Part shown: piece by piece, positions 52,228 to 62,330 of the stretch
How the letters are laid out: each line of letters starts with the position of its first letter
Position numbering within the stretch: position 1 is the stretch's first letter
Assembly: GCF_034190915.1 (NCBI RefSeq)
Contig: NW_026947486.1
Span: 20,052,001 to 20,116,000 of the forward strand
Length of the DNA: 64,000 nucleotides
Reading direction: 5' to 3'
Source: Cavia porcellus
Lineage: Eukaryota; Chordata; Mammalia; Rodentia; Caviidae
Program-made: the position numbers and the translations under genes
Notes under the pieces: model-generated
Database searches by the model: none
Seen by the model: only the letters and a program-made list of their open reading frames with translations
Told to the model about the DNA's origin: nothing

Positions 52228-52500
52228 CTCAGTAAATGGTACATACCTGTAATCCCAGCTACTCAAGAGGTGGAAGCAGGAGGATCGCACATTGGAGATC
52301 AGGCTGGGCAGCTTACTGAGACTCTCTCTCAAAATTAAAAAAAAATATAGCCGGACATGGTAGTGCACCCCTGTAATCCCAGCACTCGGGAGCTGAGGCA
52401 AGAGGATCTGCCAGTTAGAGACCAGTCTGGGTTACAAAGTGAGCTCAAGGCCAGCCTTAACTGCATAGTGAGACCCTGTCTGAAAAACAAAAACAAAAAC
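52228..52500 (+). mobile_element. Two B1-like SINEs in tandem
   Basis: 52228-52345 (short form) and 52350-52500 (GCCGGACATGGTAGTGCACC, full form with CCAGCCTTAACTGCATAG). Confidence 0.85.
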
Positions 52501-52502
52501 AA

Positions 52503-52665
52503 GGACTGGGGGTTTAGCTCAGCAGGGTAAGTGCCTGCCTGATAAGCACAAAGTGGTGAGTTAGATCCCAGTACCAAAAAACAAAACAAAACAAAAAAAC
52601 AAAAAATGGCATGCCTGAGGGTGTCGCTCAGTGGTAGAGCACCACTGGATTTGACTTCTAGTACC
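52503..52665 (+). mobile_element. ID SINE and second ID piece
   Basis: 52503-52577 (GGACTGGGGGTTTAGCTCAG, GTTAGATCCCAGTACC) and 52615-52668 (GGGTGTCGCTCAGTGGTAGA). Confidence 0.82.
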
Positions 52666-53029
52666 AAAACAAACTGTTTCAGGTCTGTGAAACCAGAAAT
52701 ATGAACTCCCAAACCCTGGCGACGTCACACCCAGAACACAGACTGCCAGAGAGCCCAAGAAACTTTTGAGTCCTGGACTCAGGTAACCAAGGATCTTGAC
52801 GACATCACACCCTGGGATAAGGGCTCCCAACAGCTACAGTCACATTCTGGATGTGAACTGAACAGCTCAGAACTCTCCTCCCCATTTTGAGACATGGGTC
52901 CCCAAAGAGTTCAGAGATCTAAAAGGTCCAGCAAGAACAGCAAGACACCCGCCCCCCTCAACATATAAAATCCAGAACGTCCCAAGACCCAAGCCATCAT
53001 GGCACGGCCAGAAGCCACAAACTCATGTT

Positions 53030-53175
53030 ATCTGCTCTGCATAACAACCCAGCACTTGGTAGGATGAGGCAGGAGGGTCGTTGCGAGTTTGAGTGGCTAC
53101 AAAGTGAGCTCAAGGCCAGCCTGAACTGCATAGCGAAACCCCGTCTCAAAAAGACCAAAAAAAAAAAAAAATTAT
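53030..53175 (+). mobile_element. B1-like SINE lacking its 5' end
   Basis: CCAGCACTTGGTAGGATGAG to GCGAAACCCCGTCTCAAAAAG and A-tail. Confidence 0.85.
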
Positions 53176-53199
53176 AATCCCCCAAATCTACGCTTTAAT

Positions 53200-53480
53200 A
53201 GCTGGACGGGGCTGGCACTGGGTGCTCAGGGTGGGTCGTCTGAAGGCTTGCCTGGGTCTGAAGGCTTGTCTGGGGCCGGCACTCAGGCCAGCAAGGTGGT
53301 CCTGGCTTAGGGCAGGGCTCCGCAGGTCCACTTCTCTCCTCGACGCTGCCGATGTCTTCCCAACATGTCTGCCAGCCGCCACCAGGGCGGGAGATAAGAG
53401 GGGGCGGGGCAGAAATCAAACCGCTGAGAAATTCCCCTCTAAGCAAGCGCAAGCGCAAGCGCAAGCGCAAGCGCTGCTTT
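53200..53480. promoter_or_regulatory. GC-rich island with GC box, GATA motif and hexamer repeat
   Basis: A repeat-free block: an 18-bp tandem pair (53238-53255 and 53256-53273, one mismatch), several CpG, AGATAAG GATA-type motif at 53392-53398, GGGGCGGGGC at 53401-53410, and an (AAGCGC)n run at 53445-53474. No coding frame with a domain is seen. A promoter or enhancer role is inferred. Confidence 0.45.
53445..53474. repeat. (AAGCGC)n simple repeat
   Basis: Five hexamer units, one CpG each. Confidence 0.93.
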
Positions 53481-53564
53481 ACTTCAACCTACAACTTCTG
53501 TGTTTCTTTTGTGTGTGTGTGTTTTGTTTTTTTATTTTTTTGTTTTTTAAGTTATTTCTTTTAT

Positions 53565-53655
53565 TTTTTATTTTTGGTATGGAGGATCGAACTCACAACC
53601 TCACGCTTGCCACAGAGCTGGCTCTTACACCACTGGGCTAAATCCTCGGTCCTCT
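53565..53655 (-). mobile_element. ID SINE
   Basis: TGGAGGATCGAACTCACAACC and CCACTGGGCTAAATCCTCGG. Confidence 0.85.
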
Positions 53656-53762
53656 AATAAAAATTTTAAAAGTTATTTTGCACTCTGGACAGAACCAAAC
53701 ATATGTATAAGAGATGGTGAAAAATATTACCATCCATTTCCCAGTTTTAAAAATCACACTAA

Positions 53763-53995
53763 GGCGGGGTGTGGTGGCACACATCTGTAATCCCAGCATT
53801 AAGGAGGTTGAGGCAGGAGGATTGCTATGAGTTTAAGGCCAGCCTTTATTACATAGTGAAACCCTGTCTCAAAAACAACACACAGACACACATACACACA
53901 CACACACTAAATAAATAATAAATGAAAAGACATTGGGGATGTAAAGGTCCTGAGTTCAATCTTTAGTCCTCCCACCAAAAATAAAAACATTAAAT
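53763..53995 (+). mobile_element. B1-like SINE with ID remnant
   Basis: B1-like 53763-53875 with ACACA-rich tail; 53930-53980 is a decayed ID 3' half. Confidence 0.8.
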
Positions 53996-54061
53996 AAGTC
54001 TTGTTCACAAGTACAAAGAACCATATTCGGCCTCTCTAGCAGTCACAAAATACCAATAAGC

Positions 54062-54185
54062 AAGGTGTGGTAGCACACATCCATAATTCCAGCACTTAGG
54101 AGGCTGAGGCAGGAGGATCACTAGGAGTGCAAAGCCAGCTTGGGCAACACAGTAAACACATGGTCATTAAAAAATTTCAATTTTA
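54062..54185 (+). mobile_element. B1-like SINE
   Basis: GCAAGGTGTGGTAGCACACA to GCTTGGGCAACACAG. Confidence 0.8.
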
Positions 54186-54379
54186 AGGAAAAAAATCCTG
54201 CACATCTGGGACCAAAGACTCATGAACAGCTTAGAAATGTCACGTCCTATGACAAAGACCCACAAATAACTCAAAAGCCTAAACTCCTGAGACCCACAAT
54301 GTGGAACGGTTGAGACATCACATCCTCTTCATTGATGTTACATCCTGAGCCAAGATGCCCAAACAGCTGAGTCCTGCCA

Positions 54380-54880
54380 TCCCACACTCAGCGCTCCACC
54401 CTACACACCGCTTGTCAGAACTACCTGTGACTGAAGGGACTAAGAAGCACCTTTCTGTTCCTTACCCTCAGCAGACACCTCCGCTGCCTGCTCAAAATCT
54501 CATCATCAAGAAGAGTAGTCATTTAGGGTCCACTCAGACAGTTCACTCTTCCAACACATTCCCCTCCTCACACCTCCAGGCCTGGTCCACAAGGCCCAGG
54601 GAATATCCAAATCACACTCCCTCAGGGGACAGGAGCTGGTCCAGGAGGAGGATTCCGAGCCCTGAACCCTATCTGCTCAATTTGACCTACAAGTAGCCTG
54701 AAAGACTGATGCCAAAGAGATCCAGGAGAAGTTTGCTTAATGCTGTTGTGAAAGGTGAGTAGGTCCTGAAATCAATATAACAGTATGCAATAGGCATTGT
54801 TTTTTAAAAAAAATGACTAGCTAGAAGAGAACGAAAAACGTTACCCGATATACTCTGCGTCAGTCCTTGAGAACAAGCCA
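54380..54880. other. Intergenic, nothing firm
   Basis: Low-repeat sequence; a 113-codon plus frame (54355-54696) has no recognised domain. Confidence 0.35.
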
Positions 54881-55199
54881 TTAAATGCCAGCTTCTTTTA
54901 TGGGTTTTCAAATTGAAGTTCGTAATGGGATTCGAACCTATGGTTTACAATACCTGAAGCCCTGTCCCTGTATCTCTGGAGGACAACCCAGCCCTAGCGC
55001 TGAAACTCAACCACCAGCCAATGGGAGTACGGAGCCAGAGAACCCTACTTTAACCTTCTCTAAATGGTTCCGGAAATCCTCGGTACCCTGGAAGAGCTAA
55101 GGCAGCTGGTCTCGCGGTGACCAATCAGAACTCAAAGTAGCTTTGATCCTGCTCTACTTACCCTGGAGCCAATCACAGCTCAGCGCGCGCGCACACACA

Positions 55200-55255
<56 letters not shown>

Positions 55256-55600
55256 GACACCCTCTCCCTCCTCTCTTTCTCTTTCTGACACACTCGCGTG
55301 CGCACGCACACACATTAACACACACACAGCCAGGGTCGGTCAGGGTAGTGCCATTTTTCTCTCTGTCTCAGGTAGTGACTTACTCGAAGTGGAGACCTTT
55401 CTTGTCTCCACGCATAAAATGGTATCTTCCAAGATACCAGACCCCTCCCCTATGGTACCTCTGGGAGCGGAATGTTCCATTTGCTGGCGCCGCGCAGTTG
55501 TCCTTGTAGTTAACCCTTCCTTCTCACCTGCGTTCTCCTTGTGTGCGCGACCTAGAAGTGAGTGGTCTAGTGACTTGCCCAGGCTTCGGTTCACCCCAGA
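54880..55600. promoter_or_regulatory. Promoter-like island with three CCAAT boxes
   Basis: Unique DNA inside the repeat array with CCAAT at 55018-55022, 55121-55125 (GACCAATCAG) and 55169-55173 (AGCCAATCAC), then CGCGCGCG next to a CA microsatellite and scattered CpG to 55640. The last two boxes are ideal NF-Y sites on one strand. No gene downstream could be read. Confidence 0.5.
55191..55251. repeat. (CA)n microsatellite beside CGCGCGC
   Basis: About 30 dinucleotides with one AAA break. The adjoining GCGCGCGC makes a strong Z-DNA-prone stretch. A 220-codon frame running through it (55143-55805) is not a gene. Confidence 0.95.
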
Positions 55601-55999
55601 CAACTGGACAGGCTCGTTCGGCCCGCGTCCCATCCCTGTCCCATCCTTGCCCCACCCCCACTCCCACCCCTGCCTTGGACTGTCCCAGCCCCAGAAGCCT
55701 ATGAGTCCGGGAGAATCCCTGGGTCCAACCCCTCCCAGAGACTGCTTTCAGTCTGCTGTGGCCGCTGGAGATGTGTGTGTTTGTGTGGCAGTTTTTATCA
55801 GATAAAACTCACCCATAGACACACACATACACGAGTACAATGTCAGTATCACCAAGGTAGGAGTATGTGGATTTCTAAGCCCTCAAACTTTTCTTATCAC
55901 CTAAAACTTCCCTGCACAGAGTAGGTGCTTTAAAAGATATTTGTTGAATAATGTCTCCTTGCTTGGCAATTCCACTTCTAAATCTGTTTCTAAGTAAAT

Positions 56000-56375
56000 A
56001 GTTTCTGGGCGTGGTTGTACACCTGTAATCCCAGTACTCTGGAGCCTGAGGCAGGAGGATAATTTCGAGTTCAAGGCCAGGCTGAACTGCATAGTGAGAC
56101 CCTGTCTCAAAAACAAACAACCTAACTAGTTACATACACATTGCATAGGTCTGCATGCAAATAATGGTCCAGGCAAACGTTGAGAGGGAAAGGGCAAATG
56201 AGTAAAGATTTGTATTGTTAGCTGGGAGTGGTGGCACATGCCTATAATCCCAGCACCTGGGAGGCTGAGGCAGGAGGATGGGATCAAATTCGAGACCAGC
56301 CTGGGCTACAAAGTGATCTCAAGGTCAGCCTGAACTGCATAGTGAGACCTGTCTCAAAAAGAAAAAAAAATTGTG
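56000..56375 (+). mobile_element. Two B1-like SINEs
   Basis: 56003-56120 and 56218-56368 (GCTGGGAGTGGTGGCACATG, full form). Confidence 0.87.
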
Positions 56376-56751
56376 TTATGTTATGGAGTGCAGGTTGGCT
56401 GTGAGAAAGCCCTGGAAACAGATTTCCAATAGCTCGGGGACTTCACATCATTGGACACAGTACAAAAGAACCCAAAGACCTCACATCATGTGCCAGAGAG
56501 TCCATAATGGTTTAGGAGCCTTGGGCTGTGGACATAGGTCACCAGATAGCCCAAAGACCTCACACTGTGTGCTCTGCGAACAGAAAACATCATAACCCTG
56601 TCCTCTGGTCACAAGCTCCTACCAACACGTCAGAGACCTTAACACATTGGGGGCACAGTGAGGCCACAAACTCCAAACAGGACACATACAGTATGCCTGG
56701 ACAAAGACCCAAAACAATCTCAGAGACCCTGGGACATGAATTGAAAATCTG

Positions 56752-56955
56752 GGACCAGAGGGTGGCAGCACATGCCTGTAATCCCAGCATTCCAGAGGCT
56801 AAGGCAAGAGGATCCGTTTCCAGTTCAAAACCAGCCTGGGCTACAAAGTGAGCTCAAGTCCACCCTGAACTGCTCTGTATCTTAAAAAATACAAAGAAGA
56901 AGGAGAGGAACGAGAGGAATAAGAGGAAGAAGAAGAAAAAGAAAGAAAGGAAAAT
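56752..56955 (+). mobile_element. B1-like SINE with purine-rich tail
   Basis: 56755-56885, then AAGAAGAAGGAGAGG-type tail to 56950. Confidence 0.82.
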
Positions 56956-57344
56956 CTGGGAACAGATCTCGTACACTTGATAGTAGACCACAAAACAAAA
57001 CAATTCAGAGGCCTGAACACAAAGTGACAGTAACAAGATGTCCTGGTTGGAGGGACCACCCAAAGGACACTGTTAATATGGAAAAGCAAAAGGGAAAAAT
57101 GCTAAAATATTGTAACATCAGAAGTAGCCCTGTAAAGTGTTCTGAGACTGGAACAGCCAAACAGTTCAAAGAGCCCAAATTTTGTGAGGTAAATCATGAA
57201 CACTTCACCGTGTTCTTAGGAACCGCAAGCATTCAAAACATAGGAGACCTCCTACCCTAGAGGAAAGTTTCCAAAACAGTTTAAGATTTAACACCACCCA
57301 CAAACCTTGCATTTTGAACAGTTAACAAAACACCTCATAGAGCA

Positions 57345-57490
57345 CTGGGTGTGATGGTACACTCCAGTAATCCCAATATTCAGTAGGCTGAGACAGGAGG
57401 ATCACTTTGAGGCCAGCCTGGGCTACAAAGTGAGTTTGAGGCCAGCCTAAACTACATAGTAAAACCCTGCTCAAAAAGAGAAAAACAAAA
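57345..57490 (+). mobile_element. B1-like SINE
   Basis: CTGGGTGTGATGGTACACTC to CCTAAACTACATAG. Confidence 0.85.
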
Positions 57491-57564
57491 TACCTCATAG
57501 ACTTTAGACACCTCTAAAACATTTCAGACATCACATACTCAGGGATTCAGTTTTGCTAGAGAGG

Positions 57565-57662
57565 GGGCTGGAGGTTTAGCTCAGCGGCATAAGCACCTGC
57601 CTTGCAAGCAGGCGGTCGTGAGTTTGATCCCTGGTACCGATTAAAAAAAAAAAAAAAAAAAA
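57565..57662 (+). mobile_element. Young ID SINE
   Basis: GGTTTAGCTCAGCGGCATAA, GCAAGCAGGCGGTCGTGAG and GATCCCTGGTACCGATT, then over 20 A. Confidence 0.93.
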
Positions 57663-57789
57663 GTTCAGGGTGAATGCCTGAGAGCTGGGGAAAGTGGAGG
57701 ATGGTTTCTAGGTTGTTTCTGTCCTGAGTAAAGAACTGGTCTAGACAAACAAAATGCAGAGCAAATTTACCAAGTAAAAATGAGAAAAC

Positions 57790-57866
57790 AGAGCCAAGGA
57801 TTTAGCTCAGCCATACAAGCACCTGCCTGGCAAGTGCGAAGCCCTGAGTTCGATTCCCAGTACCAA

Positions 57867-57897
<31 letters not shown>

Positions 57898-57900
57898 AGT
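57790..57900 (+). mobile_element. ID SINE with (AAAT)n tail
   Basis: GGATTTAGCTCAGCCATACA, GTTCGATTCCCAGTACC and eight TAAA units. Confidence 0.92.
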
Positions 57901-58344
57901 AGGAAAAAAAGCACATCTTACAGCATGAGTACAAACCACCATGCAAGAGCAAACACAGTGGCCCAAACTCAGCGTAGACCTTCATTCTTGTGTCACCCCT
58001 TCGTCAGTGTCATCAGTTCTAGGCGTCCTAGGGAAAATCTACTTAAGTTCTCTCAAGAAGTCCTGGGCAAGGCTGAAACCCCTGTGCCTGGCACCTTGTC
58101 CCGCCTCCATTCCTAGCCAGTTGTGGCCACGCCCTTACCTTCTTGTCTCTTGTGTTTCTGTACCTAGCAGGTGTTCAGCCCTGGGGTCCATCCCCGGCAC
58201 CACAAATAATAAATTTTTTAAATCCTCAGTCAATCCTTTCAGTCTTCTCAGTGAAATCCACAGGAGAGAGACCACAGAGATTACCCAGATCCTTCGTGGA
58301 GGATATATGATTGTTACTAGTTTCATTTACATGATTGAAAAACC

Positions 58345-58555
58345 AATTGCGCCAGGCATAGTGGCACACACCTGTAATCTCAGCACTCACGAGGCTGAGA
58401 CAGGAGGACTGCAGAGTCTGAGGACAGCCTGTGGTACATACTGAGTTCAAGGCCAGTCTGAACTACATAGTGGGACATACTATGGCAATCCTTCTGTCTC
58501 AGTCCACCGAGTGCTGCAATTAGAGATGAGTGACCACTACACCAGGTCCAAAAGT
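58345..58555 (+). mobile_element. B1-like SINE plus partial second copy
   Basis: 58345-58470 then an opposite-order fragment to 58550 (CAATCCTTCTGTCTCAGTCC). Confidence 0.78.
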
Positions 58556-59100
58556 ATTTTTAATAGCATCTTTTTGCCCCTTTTATTTTATTTTTTAAAT
58601 CTATTTTATTTTATTTCAAAGAGAAAAAAATTCAAAACATGTCACCAGAGGTATTCTTAACTGTGGTTACCTGTTCACAAATGGAGAGTTTGGCTATAAC
58701 ACTCAAAAAACAAAACAACAACAACAAAAGTCAGTTGCATTGGCAGGCAAATAGCTGCAACTGCTAGATTTTCATAATTTATTGCGGGAAAAAAAGTTAA
58801 ATACGGGTTTTGAGTGCATCCTGATAACATCAGTACAAGACACCTGATAACTTTAAGTCTTATGCTTTAGGCACAAAAAGGAGTGTTTCATAGAATTGGT
58901 GTGCTACTGTATAAAGCAAATACAAACTAAGCTACCTGCCAGGCCCAGAAATAGACCCAGAGAAGTCAGCAAACTTTTGTAAAGAGTCAGAGAGTAAACG
59001 TTTTTTTCTGGTGCTGGGTATGGAATCCAGGGCACCACATGTGGTAGTAAAGTACTCCACAACTTGGCCTGTTTAGGACAGTATATAAATGAATTTACAC
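58555..59100. other. Intergenic; minus-strand ID remnant at 58995-59070
   Basis: AT-rich; GGTGCTGGGTATGGAATCCA and the following CCAC-rich words mark a decayed ID unit. Nothing else is recognised. Confidence 0.45.
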
Positions 59101-59104
59101 ATTC

Positions 59105-59240
59105 TTGTGTGTTGTTCGTTTTCAGCGTTATACAATGAGATGCACATATCTGATGTGTGGCTGTGATGTGTTCATCCCTTGTCACCATGTAGTATTCTGT
59201 TGGGCAGCTATTGCACCATTTGTTTATTTATGTTCTCTCT
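59105..59240 (-). mobile_element. LINE-1 3'-end fragment, inverted, diverged
   Basis: CATGTAGTATTCTGTTGGGC and CACCATTTGTTTATTTATGT match the inverted LINE-1 end in decayed form. Confidence 0.5.
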
Positions 59241-59275
59241 GTCTGTCTCTGTCTCTCTCTGTCTCTGTCTCTCTG

Positions 59276-59330
<55 letters not shown>
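59235..59330. repeat. (TCTG)n(TC)n microsatellite
   Basis: About 95 bp of CT/CTGT units. Confidence 0.95.
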
Positions 59331-59331
<1 letters not shown>

Positions 59332-59584
59332 GCTTGGATATGGTTTTCCCCCAAAGGTTCATGTGCTGGAAGCCCAGTGTAGTGGTACTGAAAAGTTGAA
59401 AGTTAGTGATGGGGCTAGGCTTGGTGGCACATGCCTGTAATACCAGCGCTTGGGAGGTTGAGGCAGAAGGATCACTCTGAGTTCAAGGCCAGCCTAAAAT
59501 ACACAGCAAGACGCTCTCTCAAACAGAACAAAGCTAAAAATAAATAAATAAGTAAAATAGCTATTAAATCCATTCCATACATAT

Positions 59585-59725
59585 GAGAAAGAACATGTGG
59601 TACTTGTCTTTTCATGTCTGGTTTGTTTCACTTAACATGTTGCCACTAATTGTAGATTTTCATTCTTTATGGCTAAACAATACACACACCCACATATATA
59701 CATCACATTTTCTTTTTCTGCTTTA
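59585..59725 (-). mobile_element. LINE-1 3'-end fragment, inverted
   Basis: TTTCACTTAACATGTTGCCA, GATTTTCATTCTTTATGGCT and CACATTTTCTTTTTCTGC are inverted LINE-1 3' end words. Confidence 0.7.
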
Positions 59726-60157
59726 GATATTGGAGGGTTTTGTTTGTTTGTTTATGTATTTGTTTTTCAGACAGAATCTTGCTCTGTAATTCAGGCTGGC
59801 CTTGAACTAACTGTGTATTTCAGTGCTATGGCTTGTATCTAGATGTCCCCCAAAGCCTCATGTGGTCATAGGTGGACTCTTTAGAGGTAGTTGGATCTAT
59901 GGTGGGTGATGCTGATGCTGGGATTTAGACTGCCCCATCCTAGGTATGGGTAGCATCAATCAATAGGCTGTCAGGCTGGATGGGATATCAAGAGCAAAAA
60001 GAGAGCTTCTGCTGTTTTTTACTGTTGCCTCATACTTAACACTTTGTTCCCTTCTGCCTTTGCCATGAACTGTGATGCCCCTCTGTCATGCCACCCTGCC
60101 TTGGAGCCAGCTGACTATAGACCAAAACCTCTAAAAAATGGGAGCTAAATAAACATT

Positions 60158-60286
60158 TCCTCCTCTACTTTTTCATTTGTCTTTTTCCTTTTTATCGTTA
60201 CTGGGGATTGAACTCACAACTTCCTGCTTGCAAGGCAGGCGCTTATGCCGCTGAGCTAAACCTCCAGCCCCTCCTCCTCTACTTTT
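60158..60286 (-). mobile_element. Young ID SINE with perfect 15-bp target-site duplication
   Basis: TCCTCCTCTACTTTT at 60158-60172 and again at 60272-60286. It sits inside the MaLR LTR, so it is younger than that LTR. Confidence 0.94.
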
Positions 60287-60734
60287 GAGTGTCAGGCATT
60301 TTATCTCAGCAACAAGAAAAGTAACTAAGACACCCAAGCTAGCCTCAAACTTGCCGCAGTCCTCCTGCCTTACCCTGCTAAGTTCCTTACTTTTGGTTAT
60401 GAGGTTCCTGTTTTCTGGGAATATAGAAATATATGTGTGTAAATATAAATTTATGTCAATTAAATATCATTTATGTGTGAGAGTTAACTGATTACATCAA
60501 TTTGAATAAGAAACATCTAGTCAATTGGATCTACATAGTTCTGGGTGTGGCTGAAGGGTTTTACTGTAGACAGATGACCCACTCTGGGCATAAATGATGC
60601 CTGAATTAAATAAAAGGAAAAGAAGGTAGGTGTCAGGCCTGACTTGAGAGAACCCATGTCTCCCTTTGTAAGCAATGGAAACAATGGGTTGCCCCTGGCA
60701 AATAAAAAGGAAGGGCAACATAGAAAAAAAAAAT

Positions 60735-60845
60735 TTAGACAAGGATTCATTGCATAGTTCACGGTGGCCTTGAACTCGAGCAATCTTTCTGCATCAGCCT
60801 CCTGAGTTCTGGGATTACAGCTGTGCACCATCACACCAGGCCACA
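60735..60845 (-). mobile_element. B1-like SINE
   Basis: CACGGTGGCCTTGAACTCGA to GTGCACCATCACACCAGGC. Confidence 0.8.
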
Positions 60846-60867
60846 ACATATTATAAAATTATCATTA

Positions 60868-60950
60868 TCTGGGCTTGAGTGTAGCTCAGTGGAAGTGTGT
60901 TTGCCTGGCATGAGTGAGGCCCTGGTTCCACCCCCGCCATACAACAAAAG
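60868..60950 (+). mobile_element. ID SINE
   Basis: GGGCTTGAGTGTAGCTCAGT and GGCCCTGGTTCCACCCCC. Confidence 0.78.
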
Positions 60951-60977
60951 TAAAATTCTTATCACACAGAAGTTGTT

Positions 60978-61082
60978 TCAAAGGAGGAGGAGGAGTAAAA
61001 GGAGTAGGAGAGGAGGAAAAAGAAGAGGAGGAAGAAAAAGAAGGAGGAGGAGGAGAAGGAAGAAAGAAGAAACAAGAAAGAT
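60978..61082. repeat. Purine (GGA/GAA)n tract
   Basis: About 100 bp almost all A/G on the plus strand. Confidence 0.93.
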
Positions 61083-61109
61083 GAAGGCGTTCCTTCAGAA
61101 CAAAGTATG

Positions 61110-61450
61110 GTGTGTTCCTGTTCCTGCTAGGGCCATCATGACAAAGCACTGAGCTACGCAGCTCAAAGAGCACAATTTTATTATCTCTGGTTGTGGAGGT
61201 TGAAGTCCGAGAGCAAGGCGCTGGCAGGGTTGCTTTCCCCTGGGGCCTCTCTTCTTGCTTTGCAAATGGCTCCTTCAAGTGGCCTCTTGCTCCTGTGTGT
61301 GCAGGTCTGGGCTCTAACTTCCTCTTCTTTTTTCTAAAATATCTCTTGTGCCGTGCTGGGACCTATCATGTTAGGTGGTTCTCAAACACTGACATAAACC
61401 ACAACTCATCTCCTCTTGTAATGCCATCAGAAAGTTGCATTAAAACTCAC
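61110..61450 (-). mobile_element. Antisense MLT1-type MaLR LTR
   Basis: CATGACAAAGCACTGAGCTA, GTTGAAGTCCGAGAGCAAGG, CGCTGGCAGGGTTGC and GGGGCCTCTCTTCTTGC are inverted MLT1 words in order. Confidence 0.72.
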
Positions 61451-61454
61451 CTAC

Positions 61455-61672
61455 TGGCTGGGCTTGTGGGTGCATACTGTGATTCTAGCACTGGGGAGGC
61501 TGAGACAGGAGTATCTCAGCAAGTTCAAGGCCAGCCCAGGCTACAGAGCCTGTCTCAAAAGGCAGGGCAAATGTATATATAGCTCAGTGGTAGAGCACCT
61601 GCCCAGCGTACATGAGGCCCCAATTCCAGCTCCGGCACTGAAAAACAACAAGAACTCAAAAATAAATAAATA
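61455..61672 (+). mobile_element. B1+ID fused SINE
   Basis: B1 part GGCTGGGCTTGTGGGTGCAT to GAGCCTGTCTCAAAAG; ID part TATAGCTCAGTGGTAGAGCA to AATTCCAGCTCCGGCAC, tail with AAATAAATAAAT. Confidence 0.8.
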
Positions 61673-61729
61673 AACCCTAAAGTAATTAGCTAAATAAAGC
61701 TCACCTACAAGTTCATCTTTATGAAGCAC

Positions 61730-61990
61730 CTTTCTTCTTTCTTTCTTTCTTTGTCGATTTCTTTCTTTTTCTCTCTGTTTTGTGTGCGTAGTTCTGCAGA
61801 TTGAGCTTCAATTCCCAGCCTCACACTGAGCTACATCCTTAGCCCTTCTTTCTTTCTTTTTCTTTTTCTTTTTTTCTTTTTTAGATGCAGGATCTTTCTA
61901 AATTTCCAGGGCTGGGCTCAGACTTGGTGATCTTGCTCAGCAACCCCAGAGTGCTGAGATTGCACATGTGTGCCACCATGCCTGACCAGA
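61730..61990 (-). mobile_element. Pyrimidine tract, ID remnant and B1-like SINE
   Basis: CTTT repeats at 61730-61775 and 61845-61882; ID-like 61785-61845 (CACACTGAGCTACATCC); B1-like 61882-61985. Confidence 0.7.
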
Positions 61991-62219
61991 GATGAATTTT
62001 TCTGTGTACTTAACATAGATGAGGAAGAAGGACTAGCTGCATCTGAGCGCTGCTAGTTTGCTTCATCGAGACCTTACCAGAGAGTGATATAGTACTCAGT
62101 AGTGACCATGAACTTCAGTACATGCTTTGGCCATGAGAATACATAATTCTGACCTTACTGTTTTGGTAAAAAAAAATTAATAATAGCTGTTCATAATGAA
62201 AACTGCCAAAAAACACAAA

Positions 62220-62330
62220 GATGATTTTTTTTTTTTTTTTACTAAATCACTTTTGGGGAGGGAGTATAGCTCGGTGGTAGAGCAGTTTTTGTAGCACAAG
62301 GCTCTAGGTTCTATCCCCTGCCCAAAAGAA
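62220..62330 (+). mobile_element. ID SINE, diverged
   Basis: GAGTATAGCTCGGTGGTAGA and TAGGTTCTATCCCCTGCCC. Confidence 0.72.

Larger units (their letters stand above)
40975..57560. repeat. Long degenerate tandem array, unit about 40 bp, interrupted
   Basis: The underlying unit reads roughly CAGATCAGAGACCTCACATC followed by CTGGGACACATACCCACAAA. Best-preserved runs step exactly: AGATCAGAGACC at 49888, AGATTGGAGACC at 49928, AGATTGGTGCAC at 49968; TCAGAGACC at 51309 and 51348, GCAGAGACC at 51388. Diverged units fill most of the DNA between SINEs, LTRs and CA tracts, for example 41000-41200, 42180-42840, 44630-45160, 46740-47130, 48540-49370, 49740-50890, 51040-51670, 51850-52200, 52680-52960, 54190-54380, 56390-56740 and 56960-57300. 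The unit is not a multiple of three and no coding frame persists. I do not recognise it as a named satellite. Confidence 0.75.
59333..60330 (+). mobile_element. MaLR-type LTR pieces with nested SINEs
   Basis: First piece 59333-59400 (GGATATGGTTTTCCCCCAAA, AGGTTCATGTGCTGGAAGC). Second piece 59823-60330 (TGATGCTGGGATTTAGACTG, TTTGCCATGAACTGTGATGC, GAGCTAAATAAACATTTCC, GTAACTAAGACACC). Nested: a plus B1-like SINE (59412-59545) and a minus ID SINE (60173-60271). Confidence 0.65.

Noticed and set aside
55143..55805. 220-codon plus-strand open frame
   Set aside because: Its middle is a CA microsatellite read as His-Thr repeats; the rest has no domain.
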